Below are positions 1-7,273 of a stretch of 12,724 nucleotides of DNA, in pieces. Made by a program: the position numbers and the translations under genes. The notes beneath the pieces were generated by a model. That model was not told the origin of the DNA. It did not search any database and saw only the letters and a list, made by a program, of their open reading frames with translations. Each line of letters starts with the position of its first letter. The first letter of the stretch is position 1. This DNA comes from Saccoglossus kowalevskii (taxonomy: Eukaryota; Hemichordata; Enteropneusta; Harrimaniidae). The DNA lies in the NCBI RefSeq assembly GCF_000003605.2, contig NW_003147271.1, forward strand, positions 144,736-157,459, read 5' to 3'.

Positions 1-123
1 ATAATTGCAAATATCATGTTATGTTATTCTATCAACATACTGTACCGGGTAGTTCTTTTTAAACTTTTTGATTCTAATTTTATTGAATATTTCTGTTATT
101 TTTGTAAAAAATTCCACTTTTAG

Positions 124-244
124 CATTATGTTTTATTGTCTCACTCACTACCTTTTGGGGGTATTTGTCATATACAGCACTAATCTTTTGTACAATAGCC
201 GTTGAGCAACAGGCCATTGGCCTATGTTTATTGATTGGTATAAG
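124..244 (+). CDS. Candidate internal exon of an unidentified membrane protein
   Basis: The right edge is a near-ideal splice donor: ...ATAAG followed by GTAAGTATG at 245. A possible acceptor (CTTTTAG) ends at 123, and an alternative (ATACAG) ends at 177; both keep the same frame. That frame starts with two leftover bases, is open for 39 codons and leaves two bases (AG) for the next exon. The peptide is strongly hydrophobic, with parts LCFIVSLTTFWGYLSY and ALIFCTIAV, then EQQ, then AIGLCLLIGI, so it could hold one or two membrane segments. The same frame stays open back to about 87, so the left edge is unsure. Upstream exons would lie outside the window. I do not recognise the family. AT-rich DNA often encodes hydrophobic peptides by chance, so the donor is the main support. 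Confidence 0.3.
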
Positions 245-885
245 GTAAGTATGGTTTCACTATCATGTGGATTTAATTTAGTGGAATTTGCATATCGATG
301 AAAAGAGCAAAATTAGAAAACGGGTGCATGTCACTGTGCTTTGTAAATTTGGTTCAAGATGGCTGACTGATGGCCATTTTTGACAAATTATATTTCCAAC
401 TTTATTTAGACAGTTTATCATTGCATACATACAGTAATTATCTTGTCCTCTGGTTGAAGATGACCAACTGCTGATCATTTTAGTTCAAGAATTTTGACAT
501 TTCCTGAATCTGACTTTTTGAATAAATTGACATTTACAATTCTTTGACATTTCTTTTTATTTTTTAAGTATGCTTCCTCATCAACAGTGGCCTATATTCA
601 CAGTAGATCCCAAAATTTGAATTTGGCATGAGCTATATTTAGCAGGTGTGCCTAAAAGTGGTCACTGTAGACAGGTTGTTGCTACAGAGTTGTTACCTTC
701 TTTATGTAGATGTAGTCGCTAACAAACAGGTTTGACTCTTGATCATGTCCTTGATTTATTTTGTTTTTAAAACTCAATTCAATCAAATAAATCAATAACT
801 TCAGTAACCAATGCACTCACATATGCTATGTTCACCTTATGGGATCTCTGCACGTGCTAAGATTTTTAACCATTTGTGTTTGCAG
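245..885. other. AT-rich non-coding stretch (candidate intron)
   Basis: Bounded by the strong donor at 245 and the CAG acceptor ending at 885, so it would be a 641-bp intron if the two flanking exons belong together. It holds one copy of a dispersed GGCTGACTG-type palindrome at 359-380. No other open frame is convincing. A 66-codon frame on the minus strand (278-478) has no supporting signal. Confidence 0.3.
359..380 (+). repeat. Dispersed short palindrome, copy 1
   Basis: ATGGCTGACTGATGGCCATT (then TT) matches three other sites in the window (7023-7047, 7145-7163, 11952-11975). The shared core is ATGGCYGACTGRYRGCC. The arms are imperfectly complementary here. Confidence 0.55.
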
Positions 886-887
886 AG

Positions 888-960
888 GGATTACAGCAGT
901 AGCAGTCGCGTTAGTCAGGACCCACTTGTCTCATACCGAATTCACGCCCTCATTCGTTGA
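888..960 (+). CDS. Candidate 3'-terminal coding exon (short-tail reading)
   Basis: A pyrimidine-rich stretch ends in TGTTTGCAGAG, giving two possible AG acceptors two bases apart (after 885 and after 887). Joining the donor at 244 to 888 completes an Arg codon and reads DYSSSSRVSQDPLVSYRIHA then LIR, with a TGA stop at 958-960. A Ser/Arg-rich hydrophilic tail after a hydrophobic exon is a sensible end for a membrane protein. G+C is visibly higher here than around it and falls after the stop. Using the CAG after 885 instead, the same donor enters a different frame that stays open to a stop at 1241-1243 (about 119 more codons, containing hydrophobic stretches such as MMIPVIIIAILKLYS). CAG is usually the preferred acceptor, so that longer reading cannot be excluded. 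No family is recognised. The exon itself is more believable than either exact frame. Confidence 0.3.
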
Positions 961-1917
961 CCCAAATATGGAAAATGACGCGCATATGATGATACCGGTA
1001 ATAATAATTGCTATATTGAAATTATATTCATTTGCTGTTAAGGTATTTATTGCGAGTCATTGTGTACATGAACGGCAAAAAAGATTTGAAAAACAATTAT
1101 TTTTTCTCGCTGATGTAGCATTGCAAGAAACTGCAGCAGCACATAAATATGTCTCGCTGACGACTGTTTGCATCCATTTCATTTATTACTGCACCATCCG
1201 ACCATATCTAGCTGCACTTCCCTTCACCGCCATGTCATACTAGTATGAATCAGTAAATCCACCACTGAGGACGTGATATTGGTTCATGCCGAGCGTTCAG
1301 GCAGCAAATCTCGGCAGGTGCCAAGTTTCGGTCTTGAGCATTTATCGGGACCGAGATTGAGTTTTTTCCTTTTACCCTTCACACACAAATTTTGGCACTA
1401 CCGTCTCGGCCCGAGTCTCTGCATGTGCTATGTTTCTAATATAAACATCACTTGTGGTAGTATTTCTAAAAATATGTCTCTGTCACATGATTAATTCTTA
1501 CATGTACCAAGACTGCTGCACTATCTCATTTAGTTAGCTGCCTTTGTCAATATACTGTTATAATACGTGCACCATGTACGTGTCTAAAATCTATATTTAA
1601 ATGCATGATGGTAGTTTGGCTACAGAATGTCAAATTGAGCCAAATTTGCTAAAATGATAGGTACATAGGTGGCTAACTAAAAGCCGACATGCACCAGGTT
1701 TCTCTGCTTTGAACTGAACATTTTTGCAATCAGAAAATAGAATGATCTATTTGTTAGTATTCAAATTAGCTAATATATATTCATGGATTAATCAAGACCT
1801 TTATCACTCACTCAATTTATTGCAGAAACATGTATTAAGATATAAATAGTATGCAAATTTCCTAATTAATATGCACAGATATGTGCTGGAAACCAAACAA
1901 GCCTTTAGTACTAGGTC
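961..1917. other. Mostly AT-rich stretch, possible 3' untranslated sequence, no clear gene
   Basis: If the exon ending at 960 is real, this would begin its 3' untranslated region; the first AATAAA downstream is only at 2305. A 134-codon ORF (839-1243, plus) covers the left part. It begins upstream of the splice acceptor and so may be chance. A more G+C-rich patch at about 1270-1425 holds imperfect inverted repeats (described separately). The rest, 1430-1917, shows no convincing coding or structural signal. Confidence 0.4.
1307..1409. repeat. Nested imperfect inverted repeats in a G+C-rich patch
   Basis: AATCTCGG at 1307-1314 pairs perfectly with CCGAGATT at 1351-1358. CTCGGCAGGTGCCAAGTTT at 1310-1328 resembles the reverse complement of 1387-1409, which contains AAATTTTGGCACTACC then GTCTCGG. 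The overlap means that only one pairing could form at a time. It may be an eroded small transposon or a structured RNA segment; the sequence does not decide. Confidence 0.35.
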
Positions 1918-2283
1918 ATGTTTCTGGAAATCAGTAGAGCAACATATTTGCGCAGACAGAAAAACAAACAACTTGTTTTGATAGATGTAGTACCCAGCAT
2001 TACCAACATACCAGTACTTGTGCAGTTGAACTTTGTATGTATTATGTCCCTACTAGGTATTACTTTGCAACACAAACTGTTTTTCCAAACTGTTAAATAT
2101 GACCCCGGAGTGCATATCATTTTACTGATTGTATGCTGTTCTTTCATTCATTACCTGGCGAATTATTTTTTCTCTCTGAAATTACGAATTGCTTTCATAT
2201 TTTACCATGCAATTTATCAAAGCACTTCGAAATTATGCAGTTACTTTAAAGTTACTTCAACACACTTTAAGTCCAACGTTTAA
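1918..2283 (+). CDS. Unidentified ORF of 121 codons, with AATAAA 22 bases after its stop
   Basis: Starts at ATG 1918 just after in-frame stops and ends with TAA at 2281-2283. The product has two hydrophobic stretches (around IPVLVQLNFVCIMSLLGI and VHIILLIVCCSFIHYLA) and a basic N-terminus with RATYLRRQKNKQ. AATAAA at 2305-2310 falls where a polyadenylation signal would sit. No domain is recognised, and no promoter or Kozak context is evident. By a rough stop-codon estimate for this base composition, a frame this long is only mildly unusual in 12.7 kb. It could be a small intronless gene, a terminal exon or chance. Confidence 0.2.
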   Translation: MFLEISRATYLRRQKNKQLVLIDVVPSITNIPVLVQLNFVCIMSLLGITLQHKLFFQTVKYDPGVHIILLIVCCSFIHYLANYFFSLKLRIAFIFYHAIYQSTSKLCSYFKVTSTHFKSNV

Positions 2284-2304
2284 CGCATGATTTCGAATAC
2301 AAGC

Positions 2305-2310
2305 AATAAA
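2305..2310 (+). promoter_or_regulatory. Possible polyadenylation signal AATAAA
   Basis: AATAAA lies 22 bases after the stop of the 121-codon ORF. It is also the first AATAAA after the candidate terminal exon ending at 960. The hexamer is frequent by chance in AT-rich DNA. Confidence 0.25.
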
Positions 2311-2873
2311 GCTGATCTCCTAAGAACGTTCATTTACCTGTTTTGGGTCTTTAGACGAGCTTTTATGTTACATATTTGATTTTCTGAATTGACAATGTTT
2401 CTAATATAATTTTAATGTGTTCAAACGCTGTTGATTATTTGGACTAACCATTTGATTGTGCATTTTAATTTCTTTTGTAAACGTTTCAATTCTTCTCCAA
2501 ATTACTGTGGATTGCAGTAATTTGAAATCATTTATGATCAACGCAAAATCCAGGTGAATACTTGTTTTTTATTCATAATTTATGCAAATTTAGATCATCA
2601 AATAATATTCTCAATACCGCACTAAAGCTCTATGAAATCTCTAGAGTCCAACTTATCCAACGTTAAGAACTTTGGAGTTTGCCTTAGCAGATCATGTTTA
2701 AGAAATTGTTGAGTTCAAAAGAGTTTTTATCCCTGTAGTGACAACTTGCCTGTAGCCCTGCAATGGATTTGGAATGACTAAATCATGTCTGAAAAACATG
2801 TCCTTGGAATAGGCAATAAACATTTCCTCAATCTACTGTTAGTGAAATTGAACCAAAAAAATACGTGCGAGGC
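2311..2873. other. AT-rich non-coding stretch
   Basis: No coding patch is convincing here. The only structure noted is the hairpin at 2498-2524. Confidence 0.4.
2498..2524. repeat. Perfect 10-bp hairpin
   Basis: CAAATTACTG and CAGTAATTTG are exact reverse complements separated by the 7-base loop TGGATTG. The pairing stops abruptly on both sides. It could be the remnant of a very small inverted-repeat element or a chance palindrome. Confidence 0.5.
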
Positions 2874-2967
2874 TGCAGGTTTCCAACTATCGCACACTGA
2901 AGCAAAAACTGTGGAGGGGGAAGAGGTGGCAGAGCTAATGCAAGATTTTCCTACTATGAGTACTTGA
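2874..2967 (+). CDS. Weak candidate terminal exon, unidentified
   Basis: This is the 3' part of a frame open from an ATG at 2785 to a TGA at 2965-2967. It is more G+C-rich than its surroundings and reads as an acidic hydrophilic peptide (FQLSHTEAKTVEGEE then VAELMQDFPTMST). The upstream GGCTGCAG at about 2873-2880 could be an acceptor but lacks a good pyrimidine tract. No domain is recognised. It may equally be a 60-codon ORF arising by chance. Confidence 0.15.
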
Positions 2968-3060
2968 AGGTATTGAAAATTGACCGCATCTCATGTGTAT
3001 GGTGCCACAATTTTGGTGACTGCTGCTCGAGTTCACAGATGTCATTGCTCTGAAGCTATA

Positions 3061-3264
3061 TACTGTGGAATACTTTATTTTCGCTGGAATTAATTTTCGC
3101 TGAAAAGGCATTTTGAGCGTTTTATATGGAATTTATTTTCACTGATTTTTGATGAGTTTAATGTGAAATATATGAAAAAAAAGTATATTCGCTGGATTTT
3201 ATTTTCACGAAATCATCCTTTCAGTGAAAATAAATTCCAAGCGAAAATAAAGTATTCTACAGTA
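3061..3264. mobile_element. Non-autonomous inverted-repeat element (MITE-like), TA flanked
   Basis: The left end TACTGTGGAATACTTTATTT, continuing TTCGCTGGAATT, matches the reverse complement of the right end over about 43 bases (3061-3103 against 3221-3264), with about four differences including one single-base gap. Both ends carry TA (3061-3062 and 3263-3264), which fits a TA target duplication as made by Tc1/mariner-type transposases. That family assignment is inference. Inside, variants of GGAATTTATTTTCACTGA recur near 3129-3147 and 3193-3209 in the same orientation as the left end, so the element has iterated subterminal motifs. At 204 bp it has no coding capacity. Confidence 0.85.
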
Positions 3265-3472
3265 CTTGTAATATATGCTCGCATGCATACATTCCATACA
3301 TGTCAGGATGGAAGGAATCAAACTGCAGGATTTTCAAGCTAGTTGACAGGTTGCACATGTCTATCAGTACAGATATCCTTTGTAACTGCACTCACTGTGT
3401 TTATTATGAATAATACCACTGTGACTTGCTCACTTCATTGGGAGGTGTTACACTCTTTGTCGCCCTAACCAG
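3265..3472. other. Spacer after the inverted-repeat element
   Basis: Nothing recognisable until the pyrimidine-rich stretch ending in CCAG at 3472. Confidence 0.4.
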
Positions 3473-3597
3473 TATGTAGGGGTCAGAGGTCGTCACAGTT
3501 GGTCTGCTTAATCAATGAGGAGGAAGTTGATACAGCATGCACAGTAGCTGTCATATTCTGTGCAACTGCTGACAGTGAAAGTGTAGAGAAGATAGAG
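3473..3597 (+). CDS. Candidate internal exon, unidentified
   Basis: An acceptor-like tract (ACTCTTTGTCGCCCTAACCAG) ends at 3472, and GAG followed by GTGATGG at 3598 is a plausible but not strong donor. After two leftover bases the frame reads CRGQRSSQLVCLINEEEVDT then ACTVAVIFCATADSESVEKIE. This mix of acidic and small residues looks more like protein than the hydrophobic translations typical of this DNA. The patch is also richer in G+C than its flanks. The frame continues open past the donor to a stop at 3745-3747. A minus-strand frame over the same bases (3508-3696) is a shadow. No family is recognised. Confidence 0.27.
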
Positions 3598-3984
3598 GTG
3601 ATGGGTCCTGCTATAATTATAGTGGCTTTTTTTTTCACTGAAAACTCTTATACTATGACATACTTTATACATCCTATGCATGTGATCAACAGACACAACG
3701 CGTCACAGACTTTTATGGTAAATTTTAAACTATTTTGCAAAATGTGATCAAAGGGTGTAGCAATCAAAGTGTGTTTGAGATTTGTTTGTTGGAGATTACC
3801 ATAATATAATGAGTTCATTTACATAATTTAACTGGTACATTTGTGGATAATAAAAGTAAAATTACTCAAAACATTACTTGTCAGATATCTGTATTACCAG
3901 GTACACAATTTATTCAATAATATGCATTCAACATAAAAGATACAAAATCCAACTTTAATGAATGTCATGTTTGCAAATTTATGC
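3598..3984. other. AT-rich spacer before the minisatellite
   Basis: Contains a short poly-T run near 3629-3636 and otherwise no structure. An octamer word ATGCAAAT at 3981-3988 overlaps the left edge of the tandem array. Confidence 0.4.
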
Positions 3985-4947
3985 AAATTGTATGTAATTG
4001 ACTACAAACTGTAAGTGAATCCAAATTGTATGTAAATGAATCCAAATTGTGTGTTGTATGCAAATTGTATGTAAATGAATCCAAATTGTGTGTTGTATGT
4101 AAATGAATCCAAATTGTGTGTTGTATGCAAATTGTATGTAAATGAATCCAAATTGTGTGTTGTATGTAAATGAATCCAAATTGTGTGTTGTATGCAAATT
4201 GTATGTAAATGAATCCAAATTGTGTGTTGTATGCAAATTGTATGTAAATGAATCCAAATTGTGTGTTGTATGTAAATGAATCCAAATTGTGTGTTGTATG
4301 CAAATTGTATGTAAATGAATCCAAATTGTGTGTTGTATGTAAATGAATCCAAATTGTGTGTTGTATGCAAATTGTATGTAAATGAATTCAAATTGTGTGT
4401 TGTATGCAAATTGTATGTAATTGACTACAAACTGTAAGTGAATCCAAATTGTATGTAAATGAATCCAAATTGTGTGTTGTATGCAAATTGTATGTAAATG
4501 AATCCAAATTGTGTGTTGTATGTAAATGAATCCAAATTGTGTGTTGTATGCAAATTGTATGTAAATGAATCCAAATTGTGTGTTGTATGTAAATGAATCC
4601 AAATTGTGTGTTGTATGCAAATTGTATGTAAATGAATCCAAATTGTGTGTTGTATGTAAATGAATCCAAATTGTGTGTTGTATGCAAATTGTATGTAAAT
4701 GAATTCAAATTGTGTGTTGTATGCAAATTGTATGTAAATGAATCCAAATTGTGTGTTGTATGCAAATTGTATGTAAATGAATCCAAATTGTGTGTTGTAT
4801 GCAAATTGTATGTAAATGAATCCAAATTGTGTGTTGTATGTAAATGAATCCAAATTGTGTGTTGTATGCAAATTGTATGTAAATGAATTTAAATTGTGTG
4901 TTGTATGCAAATTGTATGTAAATGAATCCAAATTGTGTGTTGTATGC
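3985..4947 (+). repeat. Minisatellite array of 39-bp and 28-bp units with a marker monomer
   Basis: The array resolves completely into four monomers. A is AAATTGTATGTAAATGAATC+C (21 bp, 17 copies). B is AAATTGTGTGTTGTATGC (18 bp, 17 copies). C is AAATTGTGTGTTGTATG+TAAATGAATCC (28 bp, 8 copies). D is a 38-bp variant containing TTGACTACAAACTGTAAGTG (2 copies, at 3985 and 4408). The order is D AB ACB ACB AB ACB ACB A'B D AB ACB ACB ACB A'B AB AB ACB A''B AB, which accounts for all 963 bases. Copies are nearly identical; A' and A'' differ only in the final bases (GAATTC, GAATTT). The minus strand is open in all three frames for long stretches, only because the repeat lacks stops there. I do not regard those frames as genes. 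Confidence 0.97.
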
Positions 4948-5031
4948 AAATTGTAATGTAAAATGCATGCAAATAGTTTGTCAATTTTTGAGCAAATATT
5001 CAAATAGCCTCTTATTTATTAGTTTGTAGTA
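4913..5031 (+). repeat. Local duplication, copy 1: right edge of the minisatellite plus unique flank
   Basis: This 119-bp segment matches 5651-5769 without gaps and with two differences (T/C at 4954 and 5027). It starts inside the last A monomer and extends past the array into unique flank (GCATGCAAATAGTTTGTCAA and on). The duplication therefore involves array and flank together. Confidence 0.95.
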
Positions 5032-5540
5032 CCACTTAAAAATCAACTGCATCTTGTTAACTGAGTATTAATTTACAATAAAATGTGGTACATGTATATC
5101 ACAGTAATATTAACAGCTCATTTTACTCCAAGCACCCAGCCTGCAGAAAATACTACCAAACATTTTTCAACTTCCTCAATGTGTGACACCGCAGCAGTGT
5201 AAATGAACTTAAAATTTTTGTATTTTAAATTTTGATTATCGGTACATTGCAGGATAACTTACAAATATATAAAATCACAGTCGGAAGATATTAGCCGTGA
5301 TTTTGACTGATATGCAAGTCATTCTGCTCACTCCTAATATGTCTGACTGTTGAATGCTGCTTTGCATTCTGTTAAAATAATCACACATTTTAAACTCACC
5401 AGTTGCAAATATTTGAGATTTTTAACATAGTGCTGACTTATAATTACACCCAGCCTGCATTTAAAGATTCTCAAGTTATTTTTTGACAGTCGTCCAAGTC
5501 AACCTCAAACTATGTGTGGTATTACTCATTCGTTTATAAC
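5032..5540. other. AT-rich spacer between duplication copies
   Basis: No gene-like frame. The short word CACCCAGCCTGCA occurs twice (about 5136 and 5446), probably a minor duplication or chance. Confidence 0.4.
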
Positions 5541-5647
5541 CAGTATATGGTTACTCTATTTGCTTTATTTGTAGTATAAGTTTTAAGTATCTTAACAATT
5601 CAGTATATAATAAATGCAATTTTTGGGATATGTATATCCCTTTCTAT
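5541..5647 (+). repeat. Flanking segments X and Y, copy 1
   Basis: X at 5541-5573 (starting CAGTATATGGTTACTCTATT) recurs at 5765-5797 with two differences. Y at 5631-5647 (TGTATATCCCTTTCTAT) recurs exactly at 5794-5810. In this first copy X and Y are separated by 57 bp; in the second they are fused. Confidence 0.85.
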
Positions 5648-5650
5648 GTA

Positions 5651-5769
5651 TGTATGTAAATGAATCCAAATTGTGTGTTGTATGCAAATTGTAATGCAAA
5701 ATGCATGCAAATAGTTTGTCAATTTTTGAGCAAATATTCAAATAGCCTCTTATTTATTAGTTTGCAGTA
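5651..5769 (+). repeat. Local duplication, copy 2 of the minisatellite edge
   Basis: Near-exact copy of 4913-5031 at an offset of 738 bp. It carries part of one A monomer, one whole B monomer and the same unique flank, but no longer array. It sits immediately after segment Y (5631-5647) and runs into the second X copy at 5765. Confidence 0.95.
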
Positions 5770-5810
5770 TATGTTTACTCTATTTGCTTTAATTGTATAT
5801 CCCTTTCTAT
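5765..5810 (+). repeat. Fused X-Y segment, copy 2
   Basis: Corresponds to 5541-5573 joined directly to 5631-5647, missing the 57 bases between them in copy 1. Both parents contain TTGTA/TGTAT words at the join, so a deletion or template switch at short homology is a simple explanation (inference). Confidence 0.8.
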
Positions 5811-6865
5811 TAATGTGCACTTCTTATAGAGCAAATACTGTATATCTCTATTTTAAGAAAAAGTGGACATTTTATAAAATTGAATTAAGCGACCATTTTT
5901 TTTGGTCAAATTATTTATATGAACAACAAACTGAATTGTATGCTTTAAATTCGCAATATACAAATTATCACAAATTGATAATTTCGCTAGAACCTTTGAC
6001 ACGGAATGTCAGTGATTTTTTGTTTCTCTCGAATGCCATCAAATCTTTAAATTGTGACAATTCCTAGCATTAAAAATTGAACGGTTTTTCAGTACTAATT
6101 TAAATCAGTTACAGAATTTTGAAATTATACTTTCACATGAGACGGGGAATCAAGTGTTTTGCTTTGTTTAATATCGATATCTGCAGATGATTTGATGGAG
6201 GGGTGCATATCACTGTATAGAACAACGACATGAAGTTACATAATCCAATTATAACCCCTTTCTGCTTTTTGATTAACCTCTGTTTTGACAGCCACTTGGC
6301 AGCAATATAATTTATAATGCTTCATTTACCATCCATCTCTGAGTCTCAATATTATCTCTTTACAACATCCTCCTTTGGGATGTTAAAGCTGTAATACTTC
6401 TTTGAAAAAGCTTTTTAATTTGCATAAGTTGCAATGTGTACGTTACAGAACCTGTGTTTTTGTAGATCTCAATCTCTAATTTTTTTTTTTTTAATTTATA
6501 ATGAATTATTTTCTTTTTTACAATGTATTTGGTTTGTTGTCTGAAACCATTTAGCTAATCTCCTGGCCTCAGAGGAAAATAAGCAAAATGCATTGTCACT
6601 CAATAATAATGACCAGTCAAAATGATTTAGCTAACATTACGGGGTCAAAAAATACTCTGAACTGTGAAAAAACTTCATCTCAAAACTATCAGGACACATT
6701 TTCACTCGGTGTATCCTGTTAAAGGCCCGAGTCAAGTATACAGACTTCTGAACAGTAAGGATTATTTCTTTGCAAGTCTCGCTGTGATGAAAACCTCCAA
6801 CTATCCCCCAGTAAAATAATGTTTCCTCCAACTTGTAGATCTATTATGTAGTACCAAAGTGGATG
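5811..6865. other. AT-rich stretch with no supported gene
   Basis: A 135-codon plus-strand ORF (5660-6067) runs from duplicated minisatellite edge into this stretch, so its first third is repeat translation. The remainder (YFKKKWTFYKIELSDHF and on) has no recognised domain or splice support beyond a weak TTATAG at about 5830. AAATTATC and GATAATTT form an 8-bp hairpin near 5965-5985. A run of 13 T lies at 6480-6492. On the minus strand, 6840 to 6637 is an open frame of about 67 codons without an ATG at its start (KLEETLFYWGIVGGF through SSEYFLTP); its composition is protein-like, but its edges are unsupported. Confidence 0.35.
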
Positions 6866-6969
6866 AGACTCGATCACATCATGTAATCATTTGATGATGG
6901 TATTAAAAATGGCCTTATCATTTCAATGTTAAAAATTCAACAGAATTTGAATCCGGATCTTGGTCATTG
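6866..6969 (+). repeat. Interspersed repeat unit P, copy 1
   Basis: AGACTCGATCA, then ATCATTTGATGATGGTATTA, then TTTCAATGTTAAAAATTCAAC and a final GGATCTTGGTCATTG match 7164-7273 with scattered substitutions and small indels. Confidence 0.85.
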
Positions 6970-6985
6970 TACATTTTAGATTACA

Positions 6986-7047
6986 GTATATGTCAATGAT
7001 AATTTGTTTTACAATCAGATGAAAAATGGCTGACTGGCAGCCATTTT
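6986..7047 (+). repeat. Interspersed repeat unit Q, copy 1, ending in a perfect palindrome
   Basis: GTATATGTCAATGA, TTGTTTTACAATCAGATGAA and ATGGCTGACTGGCAGCC align with 7103-7163. The end is a perfect inverted repeat: AAAATGGCTG (7023-7032), loop ACTGG, CAGCCATTTT (7038-7047). Confidence 0.8.
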
Positions 7048-7102
7048 ATTTTTTGAAAATGTGGTATCTTATGCATGCTTTGTCAGTTTTTGTTCAGATT
7101 TA

Positions 7103-7163
7103 GTATATACATGTCTATGACAAGTTGTTTTACGATTGGATCAAGGATGGCCGACTGACAGCC
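7103..7163 (+). repeat. Interspersed repeat unit Q, copy 2
   Basis: GTATATACATGTCTATGACA, GTTGTTTTACGATTGGATCA and GGATGGCCGACTGACAGCC match copy 1. It abuts unit P copy 2 directly, whereas P copy 1 precedes Q copy 1. The order is therefore P Q Q P. Confidence 0.8.
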
Positions 7164-7273
7164 AGACTCGATCATGTATTCATTTGATGATAGTATTAAA
7201 AATGGCCTAATGACAGTCATTTCAATGTTAAAAATTCAACACCTTAGCAATTCGGATCTGGATCTTGTTCATG
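7164..7273 (+). repeat. Interspersed repeat unit P, copy 2
   Basis: Aligns to 6866-6969 in the same orientation. It has an extra TAATGACAG-like stretch at about 7208-7216 and ends with GGATCTGGATCTTGTTCATG. Confidence 0.85.

Noticed and set aside
278-478. Minus-strand 66-codon ORF
   Set aside because: No splice or polyadenylation context. It overlaps a dispersed palindrome and has unremarkable composition.
4632-4847. Plus-strand 71-codon ORF reading NESKLCVVCKLYV repeats
   Set aside because: Also a translation of the tandem array; it ends as soon as a 28-bp unit shifts the frame.
3965-5003. Several long overlapping minus-strand ORFs (up to 220 codons) with repeats such as DSFTYNLHTTHN
   Set aside because: They are translations of the minisatellite, which lacks stops in all three minus frames. 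Their frame shifts at every 28-bp unit, and there is no start context or unique sequence.
5660-6067. 135-codon plus-strand ORF
   Set aside because: Its first part is duplicated minisatellite edge and flank, and the rest has no recognised domain. The length is within reach of chance for a window this size.
6637-6840. Minus-strand frame of about 67 codons with balanced composition
   Set aside because: Kept only as a note. It lacks an ATG, a good acceptor and a donor, and its right edge touches the start of an interspersed repeat.
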